This document shows positions 22,700 through 32,479 of a stretch of DNA of 64,000 nt, piece after piece. Origin of the DNA: Allodiplogaster sudhausi. Its lineage: Eukaryota; Nematoda; Chromadorea; Rhabditida; Diplogasteridae. The notes under the pieces were generated by a model that was given only the letters and a program-made list of their open reading frames with translations, was not told the origin of the DNA and searched no databases. Where the stretch lies: the NCBI GenBank assembly GCA_945643635.1, contig CALZFC010000057.1:1513501-1577500 (forward strand). The letters run 5' to 3'. The position numbers and the translations under genes were made by a program. Numbering within the stretch: the first letter of the stretch is position 1; every line of letters starts with the position of its first letter.

Positions 22700-24109
22700 T
22701 AGAGGCTGTCTGCATAGCATTCTTTTCTTTCCCACACCCTCTCTCTCTCTCTCTCGCCTTCTTCTCTTTCTCTCGCTCGCTCTCTCTCTAGTCTTCTTTA
22801 TCTTTCACATCCTCATTTTCCTTCTTCGCTCTGATATTCGTAATATTCCTAAAACTTTAAAAGTGAGCTCATCTTCATTCGTGACAATTGTTTTTTTTCT
22901 GCAGATGATGAAATGTATATAGAAGAGAAAAGGAGTGATTTCTTCAGGAACTGAAAAAATAACGGTTCCCATGCGTTGTCATCGTTTGTTTCGTCTCCTT
23001 TTTCGTCTCCTTTGTCTCTCCTTGAAAACCTCCACGACGAGTCACCACTCTGTGATACCCTTGAGACGGAAAAGGTTTTATTTCTTCAACTACATGAAGA
23101 AAATGATTGCTTCGCAACATTTTTGGGCTGGAAACAAACACTCTTTAGCTTTGCGAGAAAATGTTCGAGTTTGTTGAGATAGGTCGAGAATGTGATGATG
23201 AGAGAAAGAGGAACAGAGAAGGAGAGAGGGAATACAAAACCAAAATCAAAGCAAATACCAGACGAAATATCAAATATCAAACGAAACGAGAAATTAGGCA
23301 ACGGCGGCAGCACTCAACTACTCGGCAGTGGTGCTCTCGATAACGGCAATAACGAATAGTCGAACGGGTCGGTTGTCACTTTAAAATGTCAAAAACTCAC
23401 GTTTTAATTCGCGCCTTTTTGCCCGACCGAACAGCGTGTGCTTTATATTGGCAAGATTACAAAAAGTCACAAAAATCCGAGTTAGTTTCGTGCACCTTTA
23501 AGTAAAGTCCTAATTTTAAGTCTTGATTGTCCTTCGGCACCAATTCGATTTTCGTAATTTTTGCTATTTTCCAAGACGCATCGCGACCGCAACGCTTCAA
23601 AAACAGTTCATTTTATTTTTGGATAGATAGACCGTGGATAAGAAGGAAAAAAAACATCATATGCTCCTCAAACTATGGTGGAAGAAATGCTGTGTCCCTG
23701 TGCATTTCATTAGCACGTTGGCTAGATAAGCAAACAAAGACTTTAAGAGCTGCAGCATAGTGGCCAAACATACATATCTGTTCGCCTCGTACAACCCTCC
23801 GAAACCGTATGCACATCACCTCGGGAACCTAGAGGCTAGAGATCCTTTCTTTTATCAAATTCGCAAATTTTTTTATTGTCTTCTTTTTATATGAATTCTT
23901 GCCCTTGCGTTAACACTTTAAATTTTTTTGCTGTAAATTTTATTCCGCTTTGTTCGTATATGCAAAGTGTTTCGAACAAAATAACTTTATGTAGTATGCG
24001 AATATCGGAATTACGAATATGGACAGATTTTACAAAAACATGGACAGAATTTACGAATATGGACTGTTGGTCTGATTGATGGCATGTATGCATGTCTGTG
24101 TTCCGACGT
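22700..24109. other. no intact gene; duplicated flanks
   Basis: 22740-22800 is CT-rich. 22.86-23.16 kb repeats 9.42-9.76 kb. 23.9-24.06 kb repeats the flank seen at 17.36, 19.12 and 21.21 kb (TTCTTCCG..., TTACGAATAT). The dispersed element lies at 23381-23450. Confidence 0.45.
23381..23450 (-). repeat. dispersed element, copy 4
   Basis: AATTCGCGCCTTTTTGCC with upstream CAAAAACTCACGTTTT, in reverse of the consensus. Confidence 0.6.
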
Positions 24110-24357
24110 CTAATCCTTGTACAGCTTGAGAAGTTGCTCCAGAGCTTCTTCAATAATGACCGCGCCGTCACCGTTCTTGTTCACGTATGCGCTGCAAATA
24201 TGCTCTCAATCGTCTCTGATTCTCATTCCCTTTCGCCCTCTCTCTTTCTCACTATTCAGCTATCTCCGTCTCTTTCTCCCTCTCTCTCTATCTCTCTGCC
24301 TCTTTCTCCCCTTCTCATTCAACAATACAGCTTCCCATGAATTACCATCTCACTCTG

Positions 24358-24395
<38 letters not shown>

Positions 24396-24446
24396 TCTCT
24401 CTTTTCTTATTCACTCTTTTATCCCCCTTCAGTCTCTCCAGTTCTT

Positions 24447-24485
<39 letters not shown>

Positions 24486-25489
24486 TTCACTCTATGTCCC
24501 TTCTCCAGTACTTTCACAGCCTCTGTCATCTCTCTCATTTTCTCTCCTATCTCATCTTTCCACCTCTCAGAACGTACTACTGCTTCTTGAGGGTTTCGGC
24601 GACGCAGTCCTCCTGGCAGCCCTTGATATACTCCGCTTCGGTCACCTACCATAATGGCAATTAGAAAAAATTATTATATGTACATATATACTATGCCTTT
24701 TTGCTTCCTTTCTCTTGAGTAATCGGCCATCTTCCTCGCGATTGTCATTTAATTCAATTAAAAAAAAATCGATCACTCCATTATCTGTATATATTACGCA
24801 GGGGCTTTAGATTTACGAAGAAGTTAAGGTATTTTTTCTTAAGTATTTCTGAAAGCCTCAATGAGACTTGTGAAGCGTCAAGAAACTGGAGGACATTAAA
24901 TGAAATTCTTTGCAAATGTTCAGGATGTGCCACGGAAACTAGTCGAAATTTCGGCCTTTTTAAATGACAACGAAGCTCACTCAACCTATTAGATTTTTTT
25001 TATGTTTAGACCATTATAGTCACGCCTCTCAAAATCACACGATCTCTCACCGTTGTGTCAGGGGAAGAGGCGCGAATTCAAAATTGAGTTTTGTGGCTCG
25101 CTTATATCACGAACCTTTCCATTTTTGTCGGTATCGAAGTACTCGAACCAGAACTTGATGAGGTCTTCGTTCGAGTCCTCGCAGTGAACTGTAAAATCAG
25201 AGGAAGAAACTCTAATTCCAGAGAGATAATTCGTTACTGAAAACAAGGATAGTTACTTTGGTTACTGTTCGTTTACTTTCTCTGTAATTAAATACCCAGA
25301 AAGAGACTAAATTGGAAAAAAAAACCACTTACAGATTGTTACTTTGAAGAACGTTAATGTTCTCTTACTTTCTCTGAAATATATTACCGGGACAGCCATT
25401 AAATGGAAAAAAAAACAAATCCACTTACCCATCTCGAAAGTGGAGAGAAGAGCGACAACTCCAATGAGCAGGATGGGCGTGGAGAACAT
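24110..25489 (-). CDS. secreted two-EF-hand protein, copy 1
   Basis: Four exons: 25489-25429, 25188-25115, 24645-24578, 24191-24110; 94 aa. Exon 1 is a signal peptide (core LLIGVVALLSTFEM) ending in a GTAAGT donor. Exon 2 gives HCEDSNEDLIKFWFEYF then DTDKNGK. Exon 3 opens with VTEAEY, so the loop DTDKNGKVTEAE is a textbook EF-hand with Asp1, Asp3, Asn5, Gly6 and Glu12. It continues GCQEDCVAETLKKQ. Exon 3 could stop at an in-frame TAG (24579), but the GTACGT donor overlaps it and joins in phase to exon 4, which holds a second loop, NKNGDGAVIIEE, and LEQLLKLYKD. The same four-exon plan in copy 2 supports splicing. A secreted calcium-binding peptide is likely; the biological role is unknown. Confidence 0.8.
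24345..24490 (+). repeat. (CT)n microsatellites
   Basis: Two CT tracts (24345-24410, 24445-24490) in the last intron of EF-hand copy 1; the coding strand reads (GA)n. Confidence 0.85.
25013..25105 (+). repeat. dispersed element, copy 5
   Basis: Full-length: ATTATAGTCACGCCTCTC, TTGTGTCAGGGGAAG, core AGGCGCGAATTCAAA, TTGAGTTTTGTGGCTC. It lies in intron 2 of EF-hand copy 1, ending about 10 bp from exon 2, antisense to the gene. Confidence 0.65.
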
Positions 25490-25766
25490 TTTTCGATTCT
25501 CAAATCAGAAAGATCTATTATCTATTTTTTGGAAACCAGTTTTTATGGTATTACCAAAATTAATTGATGAACCTACCACACTAATACATCTATGTGTGTG
25601 TGTACACATAGTTGACCGATTAACTACTAATTCTCCTACGTTTACTTAGAACGAATATCTACTAATTCTCCTACGCAAAGTTAACCGATCTACTACCAAA
25701 TAAGTGCCCAATGTATACTTGACTGAACGCTACACGGAATATGGCTGACTGCCCTTACCAGCCGTT

Positions 25767-25774
25767 CTTTTATG
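25767..25774 (-). promoter_or_regulatory. TATA-like box of EF-hand copy 1
   Basis: Minus strand CCAACATAAAAGAACGGCTGG, about 280 bp before the ATG, in the block conserved with copies 2 and 4. Confidence 0.45.
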
Positions 25775-25839
25775 TTGGCATGCGTTCATGTATTCGCTTG
25801 GCCGAATCAGACGTTGTGAATCAGTGGAGGTATCTTTCT

Positions 25840-25845
25840 TAGCTT

Positions 25846-25894
<49 letters not shown>

Positions 25895-26040
25895 TTCTCT
25901 CTTTGTCCTTTCTCTCTCTCTCTCTCTCTCTCTTTCTACTTTCTCTCTCTCTTTCTCTCTTTCTCTCTCTCTCTTTCTCCTTTCTCTCTCTTTCTCTCTC
26001 TCCTTTCTCTCTCTTTCTCTATCTGTCTCTTTCTCTTTGT
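25840..26040 (+). repeat. (CT)n/(CTTT)n microsatellite
   Basis: About 200 bp of CT with TTTCTCTC interruptions, upstream of EF-hand copy 1. The (GA)n stretch 26420-26610 follows with mixed GAGAGTGAGA units. Confidence 0.9.
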
Positions 26041-26763
26041 CCATCTTATCTTCTTTATCTTTAAATTCCTCATTTTCTTTTTCGATTTTGATTCTCTTCA
26101 TATTTCTAATAAAATTTAACGGTGATTTCATTGAGGCGTGGGAATTTCATGTAGGCTGATGATGAAAGGTATAGAAGTGGAAAAGAGTGATTTCTTTATT
26201 TCTTTATTGCCCTTGCCATAGTTTCCATGATTTCCCATGATTATCATCGGCTAAGCTTTCATCTGGGTGAAGATTTCAACGACAAGCTACTCGAATGTCC
26301 TGGACAGAAGCTTGTCAGAAAGAATATTTCTGAATTCATACAGCCAGGCTTAAAAGGGCAAGATTACCAATTTTTTTCACTGGGTGTGATTTCACTCTTC
26401 GACTGGGAGAAAGCAGACTGGAGATGGAGAGAGTGAGAGAGTTAGAAACAGAGAGTGAGAGAGTGAGTGTGAAAGAGAGTGAGAGACAGACTGTGATAGA
26501 TAGAGAGACAGAGAGTGAGAGAGAGAGAGTGAGACAGTGAGAGTGAGAGACAGAGAGTGAGACAAAATAGAGGAAGCGAGTTAGAGAGAGAGATAAAAAT
26601 TAGGAATCATTGCCGAGACGTTACAAAGTGAAATCGGCGGTGGGAAATAGTCGAGCATGATCTTATTTTACTGCCTCTGGTTCGAATAGCCTGCTTATTT
26701 TATTCTTTTTTGAGATGACTGTACAGCAGACACACAAAATGGCGCCCACACTGACAATTCGCG

Positions 26764-26773
26764 TATAAAAATG
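26764..26773 (+). promoter_or_regulatory. TATA box candidate for the 27.1 kb peptide gene
   Basis: GTATAAAAATGCGCCGCCCGG lies about 350 bp before the ATG at 27124, in a GC-rich island that otherwise has no convincing exon. Confidence 0.3.
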
Positions 26774-27044
26774 CGCCGCCCGGTGGCAAATGGAGCAGTT
26801 GTGCCAAGCCAACATTTGCGAGGCAAGCAAACTCCCTTCTCTGGGCTCCAAGCTTGTTTCCAATAGAAGATTTGTTTAACAAGACTAAGAGTGTATATAA
26901 TTTTAGAAATAAATTCCACATAGAAGTATCCCGATGGACTGTAGTTGCTCCAATATATTAGAAAATAGTCACCAAAAAAGTCTCATTTAAGGAGCGCAAA
27001 GCTCAACTGTAATCTATTTGAATTCTCCAAAACATATTTCTCCA

Positions 27045-27115
27045 AATTCCTCTCGCCGTTCTGTCTCAAGCAAAATTGCGCGAATTCAAACTTGAGTTTT
27101 CCTTTAATTTGCGCA
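27045..27115 (+). repeat. dispersed element, copy 6
   Basis: TTGCGCGAATTCAAACTTGA with the CTCTCGCCGTTCTGTCTCAAG leader. It ends a few bases before the acceptor-like CATTCCTAG that precedes the ATG at 27124. Confidence 0.6.
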
Positions 27116-27123
27116 TTCCTAGA

Positions 27124-27736
27124 ATGAAGTTCTTCTCGTTCGTCTGCCTTCTTCTGCTCGCGCTCGCCGCCTTCTCGACCGCTGAAGAGCAGCAGCTGCA
27201 TGAGCAGGAATCGGCTATTGTTCGCGCTCCGAGTCAGGTACGGTGGACCTATTTTCATTAGCTCTCAAAAGCTCCAATTCAATCAACTTTGACAATCAAC
27301 TTGGAAAAGCGGAGTATTTTTTTTGTATGGAATAAAAGAGTTAAAAATAATTTTGTACTTACAGCTTTTTTTTCATTCAAAAGAATAAGAAAAAAAACAG
27401 GAATTAACGAGATTGAATAATAAAATAAAATAATAATAAAATTAAGCAAATAATATGTATATAATAATACAAAAAGATTCTGTCGAAATCCAATTGATTC
27501 TTAGAATGAAATGAACATAAAATTATTATAATATGTAATAAATGATAAAAGATGATAAAAGATTTTATCGAAAATCTTGGAATGAAATGAATATAATAGT
27601 AATATATCATGAAAAAAGAAAATAATAATTCTCCACACAGGAATCACGCGCCCGCCGCGTTCGCTCGCACGATTGCTCAAAGAAGAACAAGTTCCGGCCA
27701 GTGTGCATTCCGATGGACCGCATTAATCCCCACTGA
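27124..27736 (+). CDS. small secreted peptide precursor with furin-type site and one cystine loop
   Basis: Two exons, 27124-27237 and 27641-27736 (GTACGG donor, CACACAG acceptor, phase 0); 69 aa. Residues 1 to about 20 are a signal peptide (FFSFVCLLLLALAAFSTA). An acidic propiece (EEQQLHEQES) is followed by ESRARR, a furin-like cleavage site, and then the likely mature peptide VRSHDCSKKNKFRPVCIP with MDRINPH at the C terminus. Its two cysteines would close one loop. An acceptor-like CCTAG sits 1 base before the ATG, compatible with spliced-leader trans-splicing. AATAAA follows at 27838. Peptide hormone and antimicrobial peptide are both possible. The C-x9-C loop is reminiscent of elevenin but one residue longer, so I do not assign it. 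Confidence 0.65.
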
Positions 27737-28049
27737 TTCCTTTTTTTGGAACCTTGCCAAAAACGATTCTTGGCAAGTTGCCAAAAAATCTCCTACCAAT
27801 CAAGAAAATATATGAACACCTCTTCACTCTCTCTTCAAATAAAACTATGCTTTTTGCAATCAGTGGCGAAATGTTGTTAGCATTGGCATTGTACTAATTC
27901 GTAATTTACCTCTTTATTAACGTCTTCAATAAAGTTTCGAAATGCGTTAAAGTATCATGCACAATTCGATCGTGGTCTTTTCTGATTGTGAACTTGAATC
28001 TCGAATCTTGGTGTGAAACAAAATTCAAGACTTTAATTCTGACTGGTTC

Positions 28050-28105
28050 ACCCTGATTCAGGCGTAAGGGCGCGTATTCAAAAGTGGGTTTCGTTGTTCC
28101 TTGGA
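28050..28105 (+). repeat. dispersed element, copy 7
   Basis: CCTGATTCAGGCGTAAGGGCG, then GCGTATTCAAAAGTGGGTTTCG; the same variant tail as the array at 29.1 kb. Confidence 0.55.
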
Positions 28106-28469
28106 AATCATCGTCGTCGTCGCTCTACGATGCAGTTGTAGCCGAGTGGGACGATGATGCGACTGCCAAGTGACGCACCACACTTCGATGGAGAGCAGCC
28201 GGCTTTGGCACCCTGCCAAAGCCGGCAGTCCATCAGAGATGTCCGAAGCTTTCTTCTCCGCAGCGAGCGAAAAAAGGTGCATGTCTCGAGTGCTTTTCAT
28301 GTAAGTATCCGAGGATGGTAGTGGCCAAACGAAATACTATTCTCATGACAATTGGAAATGAATGTCATCGAATGCTATAGCAAACAAGTCTACTGGCCGT
28401 AGATGATCAGGAAACGGCAGAAAAGTGGTCGAGCTTAAACTATTTACATATGATTCTGACTATTGTAGT

Positions 28470-28550
28470 AGCGCTCCTCTAAATAAAACATGCTCTCCCG
28501 CCTTTGATGTGATGCGAATTTGAGATTGAATTTAAGAGGGAATTTAAGGT
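28470..28550 (+). repeat. dispersed element, copy 8
   Basis: GTAGCGCTCCTCTAAATAAAAC, CATGCTCTCCCGCC, GATGCGAATTTGAGATTGAA: consensus order kept, core eroded. Confidence 0.45.
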
Positions 28551-29079
28551 TTTTTTATATTGTCAATTTTGGGCTCGAAAGATTTTGGGCTTTATTAAGG
28601 CAAAAAAAATTTGAAAATATTTTTGAACAGGGATAAATAAAGCTAATTGCACGCACATGATTCTCGTCGATTTCATCTGCAAGTTGGCTTGATAAGCCAA
28701 GAAACAGCTCAAACGCCGATAGAAGGAGCGAAACGGTTATATACTGAAAGGATATTCTCTTCCATAACATTCTACCGTATTAACATTCTACTACTATAGA
28801 TTTCGAGGCTTCTATCCACAATGGCCTAACGAATTTTGTTCAATTAACGCGCAACTTAATACATCGCCGCAAAGTGTTGTTAACATGGGCATTGTACGGA
28901 TTCTCTCTTTATTACAGCATTTTAATAAAGTTATTGCATACATAAATACGTAATAAAAATGTGTTAAAGGAGCATCCACAACTCAAGCATGTCAATTTCT
29001 GCATTTAAATCCTGAATTGTGCTGTCATGTTTTTTTCAAAAACTACACATTCCACTGTTTCGCCTCTGCTTCAAGCGAA

Positions 29080-29210
29080 AGGGCCCGAATTCACAATGGC
29101 TTTCGGCGCGAATTCAAAAAGTGGGTTTCGGCACGAATTCGAAAAGTGGGTTTCGGCGCGAATTCAAAAAGTGGGTTTCGGCACGAATTCGAAAAGTTGG
29201 TTTCGGAGTC
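29080..29210 (+). repeat. tandem array of the dispersed-element core
   Basis: Five successive ~26-bp units of CGCGAATTCAAAAAGTGGG plus TTTCGG, alternating GCGCGAATTC and GCACGAATTC (alternating variants suggest a 52-bp higher-order unit). Confidence 0.75.
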
Positions 29211-29630
29211 CCTTCGAAATCAACGATGTCGCCCAACGATACAGCAGCCGAGAGGGCCGCAACGACTGCCAAAGACGCACACTTCGAAGGAGCAGCCGGT
29301 GCAGTCATCAGAGATGCCCGATGTCTTCTCATTGTCAATTGGAGAAACGGCACCTGCCTAAAGAGAGAGAAAGAAAGAGAAAGGAAGAGAGGAATGATGA
29401 AATGAAAATATGCAGCCATAAACACACATTGCCATATAATGTGTTAAGCTATGCCATGATTATTATTTTTTTATTATTTCAAATGCTCATACTCAGCCTG
29501 CAAAACGTCTAATCGTTGTGTATTTTACGACAATAGTCACAAAATTGTTTAGCACAAAATGCGTTCTACTAATTCTCTGATACTATCAAAAATTGAACAC
29601 CGCCTGACCATGAGCTTCATGCAATATTCG

Positions 29631-29690
29631 TCAAGATTCTCGAACCGGAATGAGAAGGAGCACGAGGAGAACAGCGATGAAGACGTTCAT
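29631..29690 (-). CDS. signal-peptide exon of a small secreted peptide
   Basis: From ATG at 29690 the minus strand encodes MNVFIAVLLVLLLIPV, a clear signal-peptide core, before a GTTCGAG donor candidate or an in-frame TGA four codons later. No second exon was identified downstream. It resembles the first exons at 31301 and 32340 in length and position. Confidence 0.35.
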   Translation of the reverse strand: MNVFIAVLLVLLLIPVRES

Positions 29691-30825
29691 GCTGCGATTG
29701 GTCACCTCTTTAAAAATTGGTCATTTCTTTGAAAATTGGTTATTTCTTTGAAAAGACAGCTTTAATTAGTAGAAAATGGTCGTCTCATTTTCTGAGATAT
29801 AAAGGATATCTTAATAGTTTGAAATATCATACGTTTGCAATCAATGTTTGCAAGAATATATGCAAAGTTGAGAGGAGAATGAGAATACTGAAAGGAAAAG
29901 GGAAAACAAAACAAAAGTGAATGCTTACTCACGACAGCGCTGCTCGCGTGTGAAAAACCATCAACAATATCACAAGGTGGGGGGTGTAAACGAGTTTCCT
30001 TTCTCTCTCTCTCTTTCACACTCAACTTTCTTTCTTTCTTTCTATCTCTCTGCTATCTCTCTTTCTTTTCTCTCTTTCTCTCTCTCTCTCTTTCACTAAC
30101 TATCTCGTATCTCTCTCCTTCTTTCTTTCTATCTTTCTCTCTCTCCTATCTCTCGCTAGCTCACTAACTCTTTCTCCTTTCTCTCTCAATCTCATCCTTG
30201 CATGCATTCGATGTCGGCGAATGAAGCAAGCGCTACAAAAAAAATTTTGATTTTTGTTCCTTTACTCCTCTTATCTTCATCGGAAATCGAGAACAAGCTG
30301 TAATTACTTTCTCCTCCTTCTCTCTTCACTCTCTCTCCTTTCTCTCTCTCCCTCTCTCTCCTTTCTCTTTCCATCTCTCTCTCTCTCTCTCTCTTTTTCT
30401 ATATCTCTCACTCCTTTCTCACAATGTTCGCCATGACTTATACTTTCTGTCATTCAAGCATAATTGTTTTCACAATGATTTCTTTTCAATTCATTTACCA
30501 CAAACGCTAATTGTAAGAAGAATGTACATGTGTACATATGTATTTCACAAACAGTTTGATCAAATTTTTTTCTCACTAGAAAATTGGTTCAAAAAAGGAA
30601 AGGTTCCTCTCTGACATAATAATCATATCTATGTCAGAAGCGCATATGTATGTGACAAGAACAACTTCCAATTTTTATTTTCATGCCCATGAACAGCATG
30701 AGACCGGCTCGCACGCTAATGGTACAAAGAAGCACCGCAGTTACGACATCTCTCACCCAAAGCGTCGACGACGATTGCACCATTCTCCTGCTGAAGAGAA
30801 AAGAAAAAAAAGAGTGGAGGAGATT

Positions 30826-30885
30826 TAAAGGTGCCAAAAATTCACGTTTGAATTCGCGCCTTTTTGCCTGACAATGAGAGAAGAA
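30826..30885 (-). repeat. dispersed element, copy 9
   Basis: CCAAAAATTCACGTTTG, AATTCGCGCCTTTTTGCC, TGACAATGAGAGAAG; a (GAA)n tract follows. Confidence 0.6.
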
Positions 30886-30999
30886 GAAGAAGAAGAAGAA
30901 ACAAAAACAGGAGGAGAAGTATAGAAGTGGATTTATAGGAAACTCAACCGTTACCTACCTACTATGAATTTATCTCCTGACAACTATTGTCTTTGTCGT

Positions 31000-31095
31000 C
31001 TCTCTCTTTATCATATAAATGCTGTCTCTCTCTCTCTCTCGTCACATGTTTCAGGATAAAATAGCGCGAAATCAAAATTTACTTTTTGTGTCCTT
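31000..31095 (+). repeat. dispersed element, copy 10
   Basis: GTCACATGTTTCAGGATAAA, then AGCGCGAAATCAAAATTTAC and TTGTGTCCTTAAA. A (CT)n expansion sits where the consensus has GCTCTCTC. Confidence 0.5.
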
Positions 31096-31255
31096 AAAGA
31101 GAAATTGGTGTGAACGTGGGAACATTAGAAATGTTGTATTTTTATGATGATATTTATCATTTTGACTTCTTGATCTCACAATCAGATAAGTTTTTTTAAA
31201 TTTATTCTTTTAGGTTATTGATTATGCTTTAAAGCAATTTCACAAATATGTTGAC

Positions 31256-31301
31256 AAACCAGCACGATGAGAAGAGCCAAGAGCAGAATGTAGAATTTCA
31301 T
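31256..31301 (-). CDS. signal-peptide exon, paralogue of the six-cysteine peptide gene
   Basis: MKFYILLLALLIVLV plus one base, ending at GTCAAC, corresponds base for base in length to exon 1 of the gene at 32340 (MKLFALFLVIMFVLV). No cysteine-rich second exon was found to its left, so this may be a partial duplicate. Confidence 0.4.
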
Positions 31302-31900
31302 GCTGAACTTCGTGATTGACTTCTTAAGCGAAAGCTTTAGACATCCATATATTGCAATTTGAAAATGAATAGAGACCAATCGCAAATGTTTTCATGAAAG
31401 TGCCATAAATGATTATTTGTCTACAAAGAAAGTATTCCTAGATAGTTGGCACATTTCTTATATTAGACGGAGATAGATTTTAAAAGCAAATTTAGAAAAA
31501 TATGATAAAGATGGAAAGGAATATGACTAGTTCATACATGAAAAGTGGGTGGAAAAGTGGATAACACGATGATTAATCGAATGTTGTCTTTAAAATGAAT
31601 CATTCAGTAGAAAACGGGCGGTGGAAATGTGAAATGATTCATAGAAATGAACTTGAAGCGAAGAAATTTTTTCTCTTATTTTCTCAAAAAATATATTCAG
31701 GTTTGTGTCTTATCGTCGTGACAACATCGTGAACCTGATTGTGAAGAAAAGTCGATATGAAATTACTCTAGGTTTGCGAGATTATAAACTCTGAAATCAT
31801 AGGAGCTTTCTAAGCGAAAATCGTCGAATGTTGTATCCCAAAAGAATTTTTATCTCAACGAATCACAAATGAAGCCATTCAAAAGCGTTGCACAACATTC

Positions 31901-32340
31901 TCAATTGAACATTCTTGACGTTTCCTTCTCGCAGCAGACCTTCGGGCAGCCGTTCTTATGACACGTGATTCCATCGTCTTGGCACGGTTTACAATTCGCT
32001 GAAATAAGAAAGTTGACCGCTGAGACGGAGTTTGCCTTAAAGGAGACCAAAAAATAATTCGCGTTTGAATACGCGCCTTTTTGCCTGATTGTGAGAAAGT
32101 GTGTTGGAAGTGTGTTGAGACACTAGTGTAAAAATTGACGTAAGGTTTTTTGCTGCTTTAAGGCTCAAGAAGAATTGATCAATTAAGAATAATATGCAAT
32201 AAAAGTTTTGTATTTTCCAAAGTCATGCGAGAAGTCACTTTTTCTAGTCGTTAGTTTTTTAATGTATGTATGTACATCAAAGAAAAAGCATCACAAACCA
32301 GCACGAACATGATGACCAAGAAAAGTGCGAAGAGTTTCAT
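31901..32340 (-). CDS. secreted six-cysteine mini-peptide
   Basis: Two exons, 32340-32295 and 31998-31901 (GTGATG donor, TTTCAG acceptor, phase 1); 47 aa. Exon 1 is a pure signal peptide (MKLFALFLVIMFVLV). Exon 2 is the mature peptide, NCKPCQDDGITCHKNGCP then KVCCEKETSRMFN and TGA. Cysteine pattern C-x2-C-x6-C-x4-C-x3-C-C within 21 residues implies three disulfides, as in knottin or defensin-like peptides. An overlapping frame of exon 2 is also open, but it lacks the cysteine pattern and a phase-matched donor. Antimicrobial, signalling or enzyme-inhibiting roles are all possible; I assign none. A copy of the dispersed element lies in the intron, and the 5' end of this gene is duplicated inside TTR-like gene 1. 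Confidence 0.6.
32038..32100 (-). repeat. dispersed element, copy 11
   Basis: GGAGACCAAAAAATAATTCG, GTTTGAATACGCGCC, TTTTTGCCTGATTGTG; in the intron of the six-cysteine peptide gene, same orientation as the gene. Confidence 0.6.
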
Positions 32341-32475
32341 CGTCGTATGTAACCGCGACTAAATTAAGGACATGTTATTATTTTATTCTATTTATATTTT
32401 CATAATTATATTTATATTAATATTAATATTATTATAATTTAATGGAAATTTCTTCAAAATAGATATTAACAATCT
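32315..32475 (+). repeat. source copy of ~160-bp duplicated segment
   Basis: Near-identical to 35350-35508 (TGACCA[AG]GAAAAGTGCG through ATAGATATTAACAATC). It covers part of exon 1 and the upstream AT-rich region of the six-cysteine peptide gene. Confidence 0.85.
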
Positions 32476-32479
32476 TGGC

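Larger units (their letters stand above)
27870..29420 (+). repeat. ~1 kb tandem duplication, degenerate
   Basis: 27870-28310 and 28870-29400 share, in order, GGCATTGTAC, CTTTATTA..AATAAAGTT, a GGCGCG..ATTCAAAA element and CGACTGCCAAGTGACGCAC-like sequence. The second unit is expanded by the tandem array at 29080-29210. A minus-strand frame at 28770-28657 starts with a signal-like MLWKRISFQYITVSLLLSAF and ends at a GTGCGTG donor; a real exon there is possible but weakly supported. Confidence 0.55.
29720..31250. other. CT-rich spacer, no firm gene
   Basis: (CT)n at 30000-30200 and 30315-30420. A plus frame at 30690-30800 encodes KKHRSYDISHPKRRRRLHH, rich in dibasic sites; no signal exon or splice partner was found, so it is not called. 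The dispersed element lies at 30826-30885 and 31000-31095. Confidence 0.4.
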
